Source of the DNA: Sulfurospirillum oryzae
Lineage (GTDB): Bacteria > Campylobacterota > Campylobacteria > Campylobacterales > Sulfurospirillaceae
Length of the DNA: 64,000 bases
Direction: 5' to 3'
Assembly: GCF_025770725.1 (NCBI RefSeq)
Contig: NZ_JANZKZ010000001.1
Coordinates: forward strand, 1 to 64,000
Shown: one piece after another, positions 53,163 to 61,641 of the stretch
Layout: each line of letters begins with the position of its first letter
How positions within the stretch are numbered: the first letter of the stretch is position 1
Notes under the pieces: model-generated
Databases searched by the model: none
The model's input: only the letters and a program-made list of their open reading frames with translations
Told to the model about the DNA's origin: nothing
Made by a program: the position numbers and the translations under genes

Positions 53163-54479
53163 TCAAAGCTTACAAATTTGTCTAAAAACTTTAAAAATCT
53201 CTTCGGCATTGACTTCGATGCCTTTTTCATCGCAAAGCCTTTGTACCTCTGTGGCGATTTCAATCTGCATATTTTTCGTCGTCTCAATGCCGTAAAACTC
53301 TTTGAGAACATACGCCACACCACTTTTGCCTGACTGCGAGTTGATGCGCACCACATCACGGTAATCCCGCTTGATATCCTTCGGGTCGATCACAAGGTAC
53401 GGTACGTGCCAATAGCCATCTAACGCCACCTTTTGAAACTCCATACCCTTCTTTATTGCATCCTGATGGGTACCCGAAAAAGCCGTGTAAATCATAGAAC
53501 CTACATAAGGGTGACGGGGAGGAATCGTGCTGTGCGTCAAAGTGATGATCTCCTGCAAAATTGTATCAATGTTATAAATATCCAACATCGGGTCAATCCC
53601 TTGCGAATAAAGGTTGAACGCCATCGTGATTAAGTCAACATTGCCCGCTCTCTCGCCATTGCCCATCAATGTCCCCTCAACTCTTTGCGCACCTGCTAAG
53701 ATCGCCATCTCCGCGCTCGCAACCGCCGTGCCTCTATCATTGTGCGGGTGAACACTTAAAATAACGCTGTCTCTCTCCAACATTTGTTTGCTCATCCACT
53801 CGATTCTATCGGCATAAATGTTGGGTGTGCATGCCTCTAAGGTGTTCGGTAAGTTGATAACCATCGGTGCATTTTTCGTTGGCATCCACTCGCTAATAAC
53901 CGCATTCACCACATCGCGCGCAAACTCCAACTCCGTTTGCGAAAAGCTCTCAGGTGAATACTGAAACATCACGTCACCTTTGAATTTTGCCGCCTCTTCT
54001 TTGATGATGCGTGTGCCCTCAACCGCTAAAGCAATAATCTCCGCTTTGCTTTTGTCAAACACAATTTTGCGCTGATTGTCCGCGGTTGGATTGTAAAGGT
54101 GCATCGTTACTTTTTTAGCCCCGCTCATCGCTTCAAAGGTTCTTTTGATGTGTTTTTCAATGGAAGGCATCAAAACCGCAACCCTAACATCATCAGGGAT
54201 CAAGTTCTGCTCGATCAACGTTCTGCAAAAGTCAAAGTCCGTTTGTGAAGCACTCGGGTACGCGATCTCGATCTCTTTAAATCCCATCTCAACCAATTTT
54301 TGAAAATACGCCAATTTTTTGGTCGCATTCATCGGCTCTACAAGGGCTTGATTGCCATCGCGTAAGTCCGTACTAACCCAAATGGGAGCACCTGTTATAA
54401 CGTTACTTGCCCACTCTCTGTGAGCTAAATGTACCAATGGGTACGGTTTGTATTTTTTAAATGTTTGTGTACTTTGCAT
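53163..54479 (-). CDS. leuA: 2-isopropylmalate synthase, type 2, lacking the regulatory domain
   Basis: 438 residues. The catalytic TIM barrel is clear: WVSTDLRDGNQALVEPMNATKKLAYF, VHPHNDRGTAVASAEMAILAGAQRVEGTLMGNGERAGNVDL and SGTHQDAIKKG. It adds acetyl-CoA to 2-oxoisovalerate, the first step of leucine synthesis. Type 2 enzymes usually run about 550 residues with a C-terminal leucine-binding LeuA_dimer domain; here the protein ends after EEIFKVFRQICKL, where that domain would begin, and no downstream frame continues it. So feedback inhibition by leucine may be missing and control would rest on the leader at 54502-54774. Confidence 0.92.
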   Translation of the reverse strand: MQSTQTFKKYKPYPLVHLAHREWASNVITGAPIWVSTDLRDGNQALVEPMNATKKLAYFQKLVEMGFKEIEIAYPSASQTDFDFCRTLIEQNLIPDDVRVAVLMPSIEKHIKRTFEAMSGAKKVTMHLYNPTADNQRKIVFDKSKAEIIALAVEGTRIIKEEAAKFKGDVMFQYSPESFSQTELEFARDVVNAVISEWMPTKNAPMVINLPNTLEACTPNIYADRIEWMSKQMLERDSVILSVHPHNDRGTAVASAEMAILAGAQRVEGTLMGNGERAGNVDLITMAFNLYSQGIDPMLDIYNIDTILQEIITLTHSTIPPRHPYVGSMIYTAFSGTHQDAIKKGMEFQKVALDGYWHVPYLVIDPKDIKRDYRDVVRINSQSGKSGVAYVLKEFYGIETTKNMQIEIATEVQRLCDEKGIEVNAEEIFKVFRQICKL

Positions 54480-54501
54480 AGAAATATCCTTAAGTTATAA
54501 A

Positions 54502-54560
54502 ATGAGCCAAAAGCTCATATATGCCTAAAATCAGGCAGAAAAATCTTGCGTTATGGCAAG
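54502..54560 (-). promoter_or_regulatory. leader hairpins before leuA (attenuator)
   Basis: Reading towards leuA, three stem-loops follow the leader peptide gene: CTTGC/GCAAG (54560-54545, then ATTTTTCT), TGCCT/AGGCA (54537-54522) and ATGAGC/GCTCAT (54518-54502, then TTTTAT). Two have T-rich tails. With a Leu/Val-rich peptide ahead this fits transcription attenuation. Confidence 0.65.
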
Positions 54561-54672
54561 AAAAACAACAATGAAAATGATGAAAATTGTGCAATTTAGA
54601 TAGAGGTATCCTCAGGGCTAAAAAGCCAATTTAAAAATCAACAGTGAAAAAAAATGGGGTGAGTGTGAAGGT

Positions 54673-54774
54673 TTAACGGAGCTTCAGAAGGAGGACGACG
54701 ACGAGTGATGCGTTAGAAAATTGCGCAATGCTCTGAGGTTGATGTATGGTTTGATGGTTGATAAAAGTTTCCAT
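54673..54774 (-). CDS. leuL: leucine operon leader peptide
   Basis: 33 codons from ATG at 54774, with AAAGGAGAACAG directly upstream, ending at 54673. The C-terminus reads SLVVVLLLKLR, holding three Val and four Leu near the end. Stalling of ribosomes on these codons when branched-chain amino acids are scarce would favour antitermination. The leuA start is 193 bases downstream, with the hairpins in between. This is the standard layout of a leu attenuator, inferred from sequence. Confidence 0.8.
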   Translation of the reverse strand: METFINHQTIHQPQSIAQFSNASLVVVLLLKLR

Positions 54775-54871
54775 CTGTTCTCCTTTAAGAAAATTTGTAA
54801 CGTGAAGTATAGCACAGCTTTTTCTAAAATGTAAAGAGTGGGCGTTTAAAATCTCAAACGCCCATAAAGTG

Positions 54872-55723
54872 TTACGCTTTGAAAAGCTGATAAATAGAAC
54901 TAAAGTCCTCATCACCTTTTCCCATCATTTTCATTTTGGAAAAAAGCTCTTTGGTGACACTCGCCGTATAAAGCGGACGGTTCAAACTGTATGCCAAGTC
55001 TTGCAGACAATGCAAATCTTTGGTAATCGCTGAAGTGCTAAAATGCGGGCTAAAGTCTTCATCGATAAGCTTTTGTGTTTTAGCCGCAAGAACAAGAGAC
55101 TTTCCTCCCCCCGCACCCAAAATGTCCAACAACTCTTTTTTATCGATGCCACACGCTTCACCAAGAGCCGTACACTCGGCAATGGTCGCCATAAATGAAC
55201 CCAAACAGAGGTTATTGATGAGCTTCATTTTCGCCGCAAAGCCAGCCTCTTTCAGATGAAAAATCGTCGAAGCAAATTTCTCAAGCAGTGGTTTACATGT
55301 AAGAAAAACACTCTCACGCCCCGCACAAACAGCGGTCAACTCACCCTTGCTCGCTGGCACAACACTTCCAAGCACTGGGCATTCAAGGTAATTGCCACCT
55401 TGTTTTTCAACCATCGCATGAAATTCAATAACATCGTTGAAATGGTTGGTACTAAGATCGATGATGGTTTTGCCTTTTAAAGCACCGCTTAAAAGTCCGT
55501 TTTCCATTGTTAAAACATCACGAACACCTGCGGAGTCAAACAGACACAAAAGCACTGTGTCGCATTTTTCCAAGAGTACTTTGGGAGAACTCTCACAAAC
55601 AAAGCCTTTCGCTTCTGCCTTGCTTTTGGTGCGATTCCAAACGATAACCTCTTCATTCATGCTCATTAAACGCTTTGCGATGGCTGTACCTAAATTGCCT
55701 AAACCTATAAAACCGATTGCCAT
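54872..55723 (-). CDS. 3-hydroxyisobutyrate dehydrogenase-like NAD(P)-dependent reductase
   Basis: 283 residues. The nucleotide site is GFIGLGNLGTAIAKRLM (about 4-20), then VIVWNRTKSKA. The family signature region is DLSTNHFNDVIE and ECPVLGSVVPASKGELTAVC with the catalytic Lys in FAAKMKLINNLCLG. Members oxidise 3-hydroxy acids or reduce semialdehydes (for example 3-hydroxyisobutyrate or glyoxylate/succinic semialdehyde). The substrate is unknown. It is divergent from the YheO-like regulator (93 bases) and has one TTACATGTAA inside (55293). Confidence 0.9.
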   Translation of the reverse strand: MAIGFIGLGNLGTAIAKRLMSMNEEVIVWNRTKSKAEAKGFVCESSPKVLLEKCDTVLLCLFDSAGVRDVLTMENGLLSGALKGKTIIDLSTNHFNDVIEFHAMVEKQGGNYLECPVLGSVVPASKGELTAVCAGRESVFLTCKPLLEKFASTIFHLKEAGFAAKMKLINNLCLGSFMATIAECTALGEACGIDKKELLDILGAGGGKSLVLAAKTQKLIDEDFSPHFSTSAITKDLHCLQDLAYSLNRPLYTASVTKELFSKMKMMGKGDEDFSSIYQLFKA

Positions 55724-55758
55724 TTTAAAACTCCTTTGACCTATTTTTTAGAATTATA

Positions 55759-55771
55759 GTCTAAATTAGAC
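55759..55771. promoter_or_regulatory. palindromic operator between divergent genes
   Basis: GTCTAA-A-TTAGAC is a perfect inverted repeat with a one-base centre, midway between the dehydrogenase start (55723) and the YheO-like regulator start (55817). A likely binding site for that regulator. Confidence 0.55.
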
Positions 55772-55816
55772 AATTTATCAATATAATTTTTCAAAAAGTT
55801 GTGTTATGATTTCCGT

Positions 55817-56428
55817 ATGAAAAAAGAACTCAAACCTTATGTCGCACTATGCGATGCTGTTGCTAAACTATTTTACCCAAATGTTGAAGTTGTGATGCAC
55901 GACTTGGAAGCTAAAAAACTCGTTCACATCGTCAATGCTTTCTCAAAACGTCGCGTCGGCGATGCGATGATTAGCGAGCTAAAAGACTTAAACAGTATCA
56001 AAGAGAACTGGGTTGGACCTTATGATAAAACCAGCAGTGAGGGCAAACGCCTCAAAGCGGTGAGTATCATCGTGCGAGACGTAGATGAAAAACCCATTGG
56101 AATGATCTGCATCAACTACAACACTGAGCCTATTGCATCGCTGTTTGAATCACTCAAAGGCTTTTTACATGTAAACGACTCTGAGCCAAAACCACCGGTA
56201 CTTTTTTCACAAAGTTGGAGAGAGCATACGGATGAAACGATAGAAAAATATTTGAGCAGTAAAAACATCGCCCTTTCAGGTCTTTCAAGCGACGATAAAA
56301 AAGAGTTGGTCATTTTCTTAGAGAGTGAAGGCATCTTCGCCATTCGCAATGTCGTGGGGTACATCTGCTCAGTTTTAAATGTCTCGAAGGCTACGATTTA
56401 TAACTGGTTGAAAGTGGTGAGAGGTTAG
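55817..56428 (+). CDS. YheO-like PAS/helix-turn-helix transcriptional regulator
   Basis: 203 residues from ATG at 55817. The YheO-type N-terminal PAS-like domain (YVALCDAVAKLFYPNVEVVMHDLEAKKLVHIVN, RDVDEKPIGMICINYN) is followed by a HTH (DDKKELVIFLESEGIFAIRNVV, VLNVSKATIYNWLKVV). A TTG at 55799 extends the frame by six residues, but has no better RBS. A -10-like TATGAT at 55805-55810 would put the transcription start on the ATG, so the mRNA may be leaderless. It probably controls the divergent dehydrogenase gene. Confidence 0.85.
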   Translation: MKKELKPYVALCDAVAKLFYPNVEVVMHDLEAKKLVHIVNAFSKRRVGDAMISELKDLNSIKENWVGPYDKTSSEGKRLKAVSIIVRDVDEKPIGMICINYNTEPIASLFESLKGFLHVNDSEPKPPVLFSQSWREHTDETIEKYLSSKNIALSGLSSDDKKELVIFLESEGIFAIRNVVGYICSVLNVSKATIYNWLKVVRG

Positions 56429-56454
56429 GCTCTCACCACTTTACATGTAAATCT

Positions 56455-57846
56455 TTACCCCAACTTCCATATCTTAAACCGCCTATTTTTAATGGTCGTA
56501 GCACACAGCCCATTAAAGGCTTTATCGGCGTATTCACGCGCTATAGCAACATAAGAGAATTTATCTAAGATGTCGATTTTACCGATGACGCCAGCTTCGA
56601 GTCCTATGTCTTTGGTGAGTGTGCCTAAGATGTCGCCTGCGCGCATTTTGTGTTTTTTGCCACCATCGATGCAAAGTGTGATGTACAAAGCTTTTTTAGG
56701 TTTTGTTAGGGTCGGATTTAGATCGCCAATGCTTTTACATGTAAAGGCAAAATTGGACTCTTTGAGTTCTTCAAAAAAGCTCTCTTCTCTTGGCGTGACA
56801 AAGCTCACCGCCATGCCCTCTTTTCCCATACGCCCTGTTCGTCCGATGCGATGGGTGTAGATTTCCATTGTTTGAGGAAGCTCGTAGTTGATGACCATCT
56901 CGACATCTTTGACATCAAGCCCACGGGAAGCAAGATCGGTGGCAACGAGAATTTGCGCACTGCCATTGGCAAAGAGAAGCAGGTGCTCGTCACGGTCGAT
57001 TTGCTCTAAATCACCGTGCAAAGAGAGCGCATCAAACCCCTCATCGTAAAGGTAGCCTTGAAGCTCGGCAACCCCTACTTTGGTTTTGCAAAAGATGATG
57101 ACAGACTTAGCGTCGCTCTCCAGTAAAACACCTTTAAGTGCCGCTTCTTTTTCGCGTGCTTCAACACTGTAACAAATTTGCGTAATGTTGGGTGAAGTAT
57201 GTGCCTCTTCTTCGATGCTGACGCGAATGGCATTGCTTTGCACTTCGTTGCACATCTGCTCTATCTCTTTAGGAAAGGTGGCAGAAAAAAGCAGCGTTTG
57301 GCGTTTGCTTGGCATCTTAGCGATGATCTTTTCGATGTCCTCGTAAAAACCCATGTCGAGCATGCGGTCTGCTTCATCAAGCACCAATGTTTTGATGTGC
57401 TCAAAAGTGATCGTTTTTTCTTGCAAATGTTGCAATATACGCCCCGGCGTTCCCACGACGATATGAGCTCCATGCTCTAGGTTGATGCACTGAGGCACAA
57501 AACGCGTTCCGCCACACAGTGTCACGATCTTGATGTTATGAGCAAATCTGGCGAGCCGTCTTAGCTCCGCACTTACTTGTTCGGCAAGTTCACGCGTTGG
57601 GCAAAGCACGACCGATTGGATGCGCATGGAGTTTACATGTAAAGCTAAAAGAAGCGGAAGCCCAAACGCAGCGGTCTTTCCACTGCCTGTTTTGGCTTTG
57701 GCAATGATGTCGCGTCCTGCTAATGTGTGCGGTAATGTTGCCTCTTGAACAGGCGTCATTGTGTTGTAACCTAGATGGGAAAGGTTGGCTAACATATCGG
57801 TATGGGTGATCATTTGATCAAAAGATTGGGGGTGTGTTGTTTTCAT
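56455..57846 (-). CDS. dbpA: DbpA-type DEAD-box RNA helicase
   Basis: 463 residues. All helicase motifs are present: Q motif, AKTGSGKTAAF, PTRELAEQ, VGTPGR, VLDEADRML, SATFP, and HRIGRTGR. The last ~75 residues (KHKMRAGDILGTLTKDIGLEAGVIGKIDILDKFSYVAI) are the DbpA RNA-binding domain that recognises 23S rRNA, so it acts in large-subunit assembly. Two copies of TTACATGTAA (56735, 57633) lie inside the gene. It is convergent with the YheO-like gene. Confidence 0.95.
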   Translation of the reverse strand: MKTTHPQSFDQMITHTDMLANLSHLGYNTMTPVQEATLPHTLAGRDIIAKAKTGSGKTAAFGLPLLLALHVNSMRIQSVVLCPTRELAEQVSAELRRLARFAHNIKIVTLCGGTRFVPQCINLEHGAHIVVGTPGRILQHLQEKTITFEHIKTLVLDEADRMLDMGFYEDIEKIIAKMPSKRQTLLFSATFPKEIEQMCNEVQSNAIRVSIEEEAHTSPNITQICYSVEAREKEAALKGVLLESDAKSVIIFCKTKVGVAELQGYLYDEGFDALSLHGDLEQIDRDEHLLLFANGSAQILVATDLASRGLDVKDVEMVINYELPQTMEIYTHRIGRTGRMGKEGMAVSFVTPREESFFEELKESNFAFTCKSIGDLNPTLTKPKKALYITLCIDGGKKHKMRAGDILGTLTKDIGLEAGVIGKIDILDKFSYVAIAREYADKAFNGLCATTIKNRRFKIWKLG

Positions 57847-57945
57847 ATCGCAAATATATCACATTTTTTGCTAAAAATCGTCCGTTGATTTGGTATAATC
57901 AAAACCTCAAAGAAATCTTATGAAAATAAATATCGAAAGAGTCCT

Positions 57946-58836
57946 ATGCAACGTTACCCTAACTTTAAGAGTTCTATTGCGTCTCGCCTTTTTGGTGCCT
58001 TTGCGTCCAAAGAGTTCCCAAGTCCAATACAACGAACCATCAACAAAACCTACGCTTCTATGATGAAGGTTGATTTGATGGAATTTGAAGAAGCACACTT
58101 ATACAAAAGCCTTAATGCGCTTTTTACCAGACGTTTTAAAATGCGTCGTCTTTTTAATATCAATGAAAAAACGCTTATTTCGCCGTGCGATAGCATTGTG
58201 AGTGCTTTTGGAAAGATCGAAAACAACCTTGCTTTACAGATTAAAGGCTTTAGCTACAATGTGCAGGGCTTGCTAGGCGACTACATCGCTAAACGTGAAA
58301 AAGAGCGTTTAGAGGGTGGCGAGTTTGTCAATTTTTACCTCTCTCCAAGCGATTACCATCGCTACCATGCGCCTATAGATATGCGCATCGCTAAAGCCGT
58401 ACATATACCCGGTCATCTTTACCCCGTTAACTTCACTTGGTTAAAAAAAATTCAGGGACTTTTTGTCGAAAATGAACGTGTTGTGTTAGAATGCTATACC
58501 AAAGAGAACAAACTGTTTTATATGGTTTTTGTAGGCGCACTCAACGTCGGAAAAATGGCATTTACATTCGATAAAAACATCCAAACCAATGCAAAAGCCA
58601 GTATTCAACAGTGTTACATGTACGATGATCTTTTTGTTACAAAAGGAGACGAACTCGGACATTTTGAGATGGGTTCAACCATCGTTATGCTTTTTGAAAA
58701 AGAGTCCGTCAATCTCGAACTTGAAGGAATCTCTCGTGTCAAATTTGGACAACCTATAGGGGGAATACGCGATGGAGAGCACAAAGACAGCATCACTCAA
58801 ACAAATGAGTCGGGGGATGACGCTTCTTTACATTGA
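57946..58836 (+). CDS. psd: phosphatidylserine decarboxylase
   Basis: 296 residues. The catalytic blocks are SPSDYHRYHAPID (about 128-140), PGHLYPVN and the pyruvoyl-forming GST in HFEMGSTIVMLFE (about 240-252), where the protein is cleaved at the Ser. It turns phosphatidylserine into phosphatidylethanolamine in the inner membrane. Its last 65 bases overlap the start of the next gene in a different frame. Confidence 0.95.
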   Translation: MQRYPNFKSSIASRLFGAFASKEFPSPIQRTINKTYASMMKVDLMEFEEAHLYKSLNALFTRRFKMRRLFNINEKTLISPCDSIVSAFGKIENNLALQIKGFSYNVQGLLGDYIAKREKERLEGGEFVNFYLSPSDYHRYHAPIDMRIAKAVHIPGHLYPVNFTWLKKIQGLFVENERVVLECYTKENKLFYMVFVGALNVGKMAFTFDKNIQTNAKASIQQCYMYDDLFVTKGDELGHFEMGSTIVMLFEKESVNLELEGISRVKFGQPIGGIRDGEHKDSITQTNESGDDASLH

Positions 58837-60760
58837 AGATGACACCCAAGCGAGGGATGCTGCAACCAGCCTTTTTTCAGAATTGTTCAATGATGTTATC
58901 GTAGGGGTTGATGGGAAGGATGGTGCACGCTTGTATGCCGCCCATCACGCCAACATCGATCTGGTCATCACTGACATAACAATGCCACACATGAATGGCA
59001 TAGAGCTGATCCATAGCATACGCCACATCAATCCCGATGTTGCCATTATTGTTTTATCTGCACATAACGAAGCAAACTATCTTGCACAGACCATTGAAGC
59101 GGGTGTCGATGGCTATTTGCTAAAGCCTCTTAGCATTGCACCTATGATCTCGACACTGGGTAAAGTCCTCGAAAAGATTCATCTAAAACGAGAAAATACC
59201 AAAAGTGCTCTTTTGCTCAAACAGTATGAAAATATTACCAACACCAGCTCTATTATCTCCAAAACTGACCCTAAGGGTGTTATCACTTTTGTCAACGACA
59301 AATTCTGCCAAATTTCAGGCTATAAAAGAGATGAGCTTATTGGTAAAGCTCACAACATTATCCGCCATCCCGATATGCCAAAAGCTGCTTTTAGAGATCT
59401 TTGGAGAACCATCAAAGATGAAAAAAAAACATGGCAAGGCATTGTCAAGAACCGCGCTAAAAACGGTGACACCTACTACGTTAAAACGACCGTTCAACCT
59501 ATCTTAAATCCCAAAGGAGAAGTCGAAGAGTTCATCTCTTTACGCCATGACATCACGGCTATCATGAGCGATAAAAAACAGCTTTTTGACTTTTTGGAAG
59601 CCAACCGTCTTTCGGTACTTATCTTGGTGCAGATTGAAGACTATCCTATTTTAGAAAAATTTTACGATAAAGCCAGTGTCGAGAAAATCGAAGATGCTTT
59701 TGGTAAAAACATGCTCTATCTTATGCCTAATAGGTGGGGATTTCAGCGTGTTTACCATCTTGGAAACGGGCTTTATGCTTTTGCGATTGACAGGCGTAAT
59801 TGCAAAGCGACAAAAGAGGAAATTTATGCCGTTTTAGAGCAGTTTTTAGCCAACGTCAAAGAATACATCGTCAAAATAGACTCTATAGAATATGATATTT
59901 CCGCCATTTGTAGCTTTACTTATGGCATATTTAGAATCTTTGAAGATGCCAAGATTGGTATCGAAAATGCTATTCAAAGCAAACAACCCATCGTTTATGC
60001 CGATGGACTCTCTGGCATTGAGTATGACAATGCACTCAAAAATATTGAGACCATTCACATGATCAAAACAGCGATTGATAACCGCAAAATCATCTCTTAT
60101 TTTCAGCCTATCGTCAATAATACAACGCAAAAAATTGAAAAATACGAATCGCTCGTGCGTCTTGTGACGGAAGATGGACAGCTTTTAACGCCTTTTTATT
60201 TTCTTGAAACTGCCAAAAAAGGACGTTATTACTCTAAAATCACCCGAATCGTTTTAGAGAACTCTTTTGCAGCTCTTTATAAAATTCCTGAGGTTTCTAT
60301 TTCCATCAATCTTTCGGTTCATGACATCGAACGTGACGAGATCACAAGCTATATCGAAGCCTTACTTACCCAACACAGTGATGAGGCGCATCGCATCATT
60401 TTTGAACTGTTGGAGAGTGAAGATATAAAAGATTTTTTTGTGATTAAGAAATTTATACAAACCGTTAAAGCCAAAGGTGTCAAAATTGCCATTGACGACT
60501 TTGGAACAGGATACTCAAACTTTGAGCGACTGCTCTCGTATGAACCTGACATTCTTAAGATCGATGGTAGCCTTATTAAAAATATTCACAACAATCAGGT
60601 AAATCAGCATATCGTAGAGACAATGATCCTTTTCGCTAAAAAACAACGCCTCACAACTGTCGCGGAATTTGTAGAGAATGAAGCAATCTATGAAATTGTA
60701 CGTGATATGGGAATTGACTACTCGCAAGGATACCATTTCGGGAAACCCAAGTTGTTTTAG
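58772..60760 (+). CDS. REC-PAS-(degenerate GGDEF)-EAL protein
   Basis: 662 residues. Receiver domain (LLYIEDDTQAR; phospho-Asp in IDLVITDITMPHMNG), PAS domain (FCQISGYKRDELIGKAHNIIRHPDMP, about 170-280), a region of ~130 residues where a GGDEF domain would lie but no GGDEF motif is seen, and an EAL domain with YESLVRLV, NLSVHDI, FELLESED, IDDFGTGYSNF and KIDGSLI. ESL in place of EAL and the conserved acidic set suggest an active cyclic di-GMP phosphodiesterase. The start at 58772 overlaps psd by 65 bases and follows GGGGGAA; an inner ATG at 58817 is a less likely start. Confidence 0.9.
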   Translation: MESTKTASLKQMSRGMTLLYIEDDTQARDAATSLFSELFNDVIVGVDGKDGARLYAAHHANIDLVITDITMPHMNGIELIHSIRHINPDVAIIVLSAHNEANYLAQTIEAGVDGYLLKPLSIAPMISTLGKVLEKIHLKRENTKSALLLKQYENITNTSSIISKTDPKGVITFVNDKFCQISGYKRDELIGKAHNIIRHPDMPKAAFRDLWRTIKDEKKTWQGIVKNRAKNGDTYYVKTTVQPILNPKGEVEEFISLRHDITAIMSDKKQLFDFLEANRLSVLILVQIEDYPILEKFYDKASVEKIEDAFGKNMLYLMPNRWGFQRVYHLGNGLYAFAIDRRNCKATKEEIYAVLEQFLANVKEYIVKIDSIEYDISAICSFTYGIFRIFEDAKIGIENAIQSKQPIVYADGLSGIEYDNALKNIETIHMIKTAIDNRKIISYFQPIVNNTTQKIEKYESLVRLVTEDGQLLTPFYFLETAKKGRYYSKITRIVLENSFAALYKIPEVSISINLSVHDIERDEITSYIEALLTQHSDEAHRIIFELLESEDIKDFFVIKKFIQTVKAKGVKIAIDDFGTGYSNFERLLSYEPDILKIDGSLIKNIHNNQVNQHIVETMILFAKKQRLTTVAEFVENEAIYEIVRDMGIDYSQGYHFGKPKLF

Positions 60761-60767
60761 AACCCTC

Positions 60768-60819
60768 TTTTACATGTAAAGCACAAACTCCTCTTTTTCT
60801 TGAGGCTTTACATGTAAAA
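60768..60819 (+). terminator. hairpin built from two ACATGT palindromes
   Basis: TTTTACATGTAAAG (60768-60781) and CTTTACATGTAAAA (60806-60819) are exact reverse complements, able to pair as a 14-bp stem, each also able to fold on itself. They lie just after the EAL gene stop and precede a T-rich run, so they may end its transcript. Confidence 0.7.
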
Positions 60820-60888
60820 CCTTTATTTAATTTTCTTCCAATACAAACTTTCTATAATGGTGCATAAAAATAAATAAAAGGAATGTGT

Positions 60889-61632
60889 TTGATAACAAAA
60901 ATAGATATGAATTCCCCCGAATTTATAGCAGAATTTGAAAAAACGGAACTCTTTACCGACAAAGTATGTGCGCAATTTGGCTTTGCTTACACGCCATTAG
61001 AAGAAGTAAAAGAGTCCATTCAACAAGGTTTAACACGCAATAAGCTCATTTATGGCAAACGCTACTGCCCTTGTTTTATGGTTATAGGAAATACCCTTGA
61101 AGAGCAAGCGAAGGCTGACAACCGTTTGTGCCCTTGCACGCCAGCTCTTAGCGTAGAAATCCCCCAACATGGTAAATGTCACTGTACGATCTTTTGTACC
61201 CCCGAGCATGCGCATGAACTCGCCCAAGCCGAAAACATGGAAGAAGTCGCCCATACCCATTCAAGAGGTCTCAGCAAAGAAGAGTGCGAAGCCTTGATGA
61301 AAAAAGAGCAGGTTGATGGCAATGAGCTTGAAGCGTTACTCGAAGCGAGAGAGCAAGGCTGTGTGAAATTCAATCTTGTGGATACGAGAGAGTGGATGGA
61401 GTGGATGAGTGAGCGCATCAAGGGAACAGACTTTTTGATCCCAACAACGAGTTTTCACAACGCTCTCTCCCAACTCAATGGCAAAGAGAACACACCTGTC
61501 ATCGTTTACTGTTACAGTGGAAGCCGAAGTGCGTATTGCCAACGTATCTTAAAACACATGGGCTATAAAACGGTGATAAATCTCGAATACGGCATTATGG
61601 CGTATGATGGGGAAACTGAAAGCGGAGAATAA
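60889..61632 (+). CDS. ferredoxin:thioredoxin reductase catalytic domain fused to rhodanese
   Basis: 247 residues from TTG at 60889 (AAAGGA six bases upstream); an ATG at 60883 is too close to the RBS, and the ATG at 60907 is a further option. The N-terminal ~105 residues have the FTR-beta signature YCPCFMV, LCPCTPA, GKCHCTIFC (Cys/His set about 58-100), which holds a [4Fe-4S] cluster and a redox disulfide. The C-terminal ~110 residues are a rhodanese domain with active Cys in IVYCYSGSRSA. FTR reduces thioredoxin-like proteins with ferredoxin electrons; the fusion suggests a persulfide- or disulfide-linked role. Confidence 0.88.
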   Translation: MITKIDMNSPEFIAEFEKTELFTDKVCAQFGFAYTPLEEVKESIQQGLTRNKLIYGKRYCPCFMVIGNTLEEQAKADNRLCPCTPALSVEIPQHGKCHCTIFCTPEHAHELAQAENMEEVAHTHSRGLSKEECEALMKKEQVDGNELEALLEAREQGCVKFNLVDTREWMEWMSERIKGTDFLIPTTSFHNALSQLNGKENTPVIVYCYSGSRSAYCQRILKHMGYKTVINLEYGIMAYDGETESGE

Positions 61633-61641
61633 AAAGAAAAG

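Noticed and set aside
54775-54915. longer version of the leader frame starting at 54915
   Set aside because: The RBS AAAGGAGAACAG fits the ATG at 54774; the extended N-terminus overlaps the dehydrogenase 3' end and adds nothing recognisable.
58613-58622. GTTACATGTA at 58613 and CTTACATGTG at 47790 as further copies of the palindrome
   Set aside because: Only one arm matches TTACATGTAA; they were not counted.
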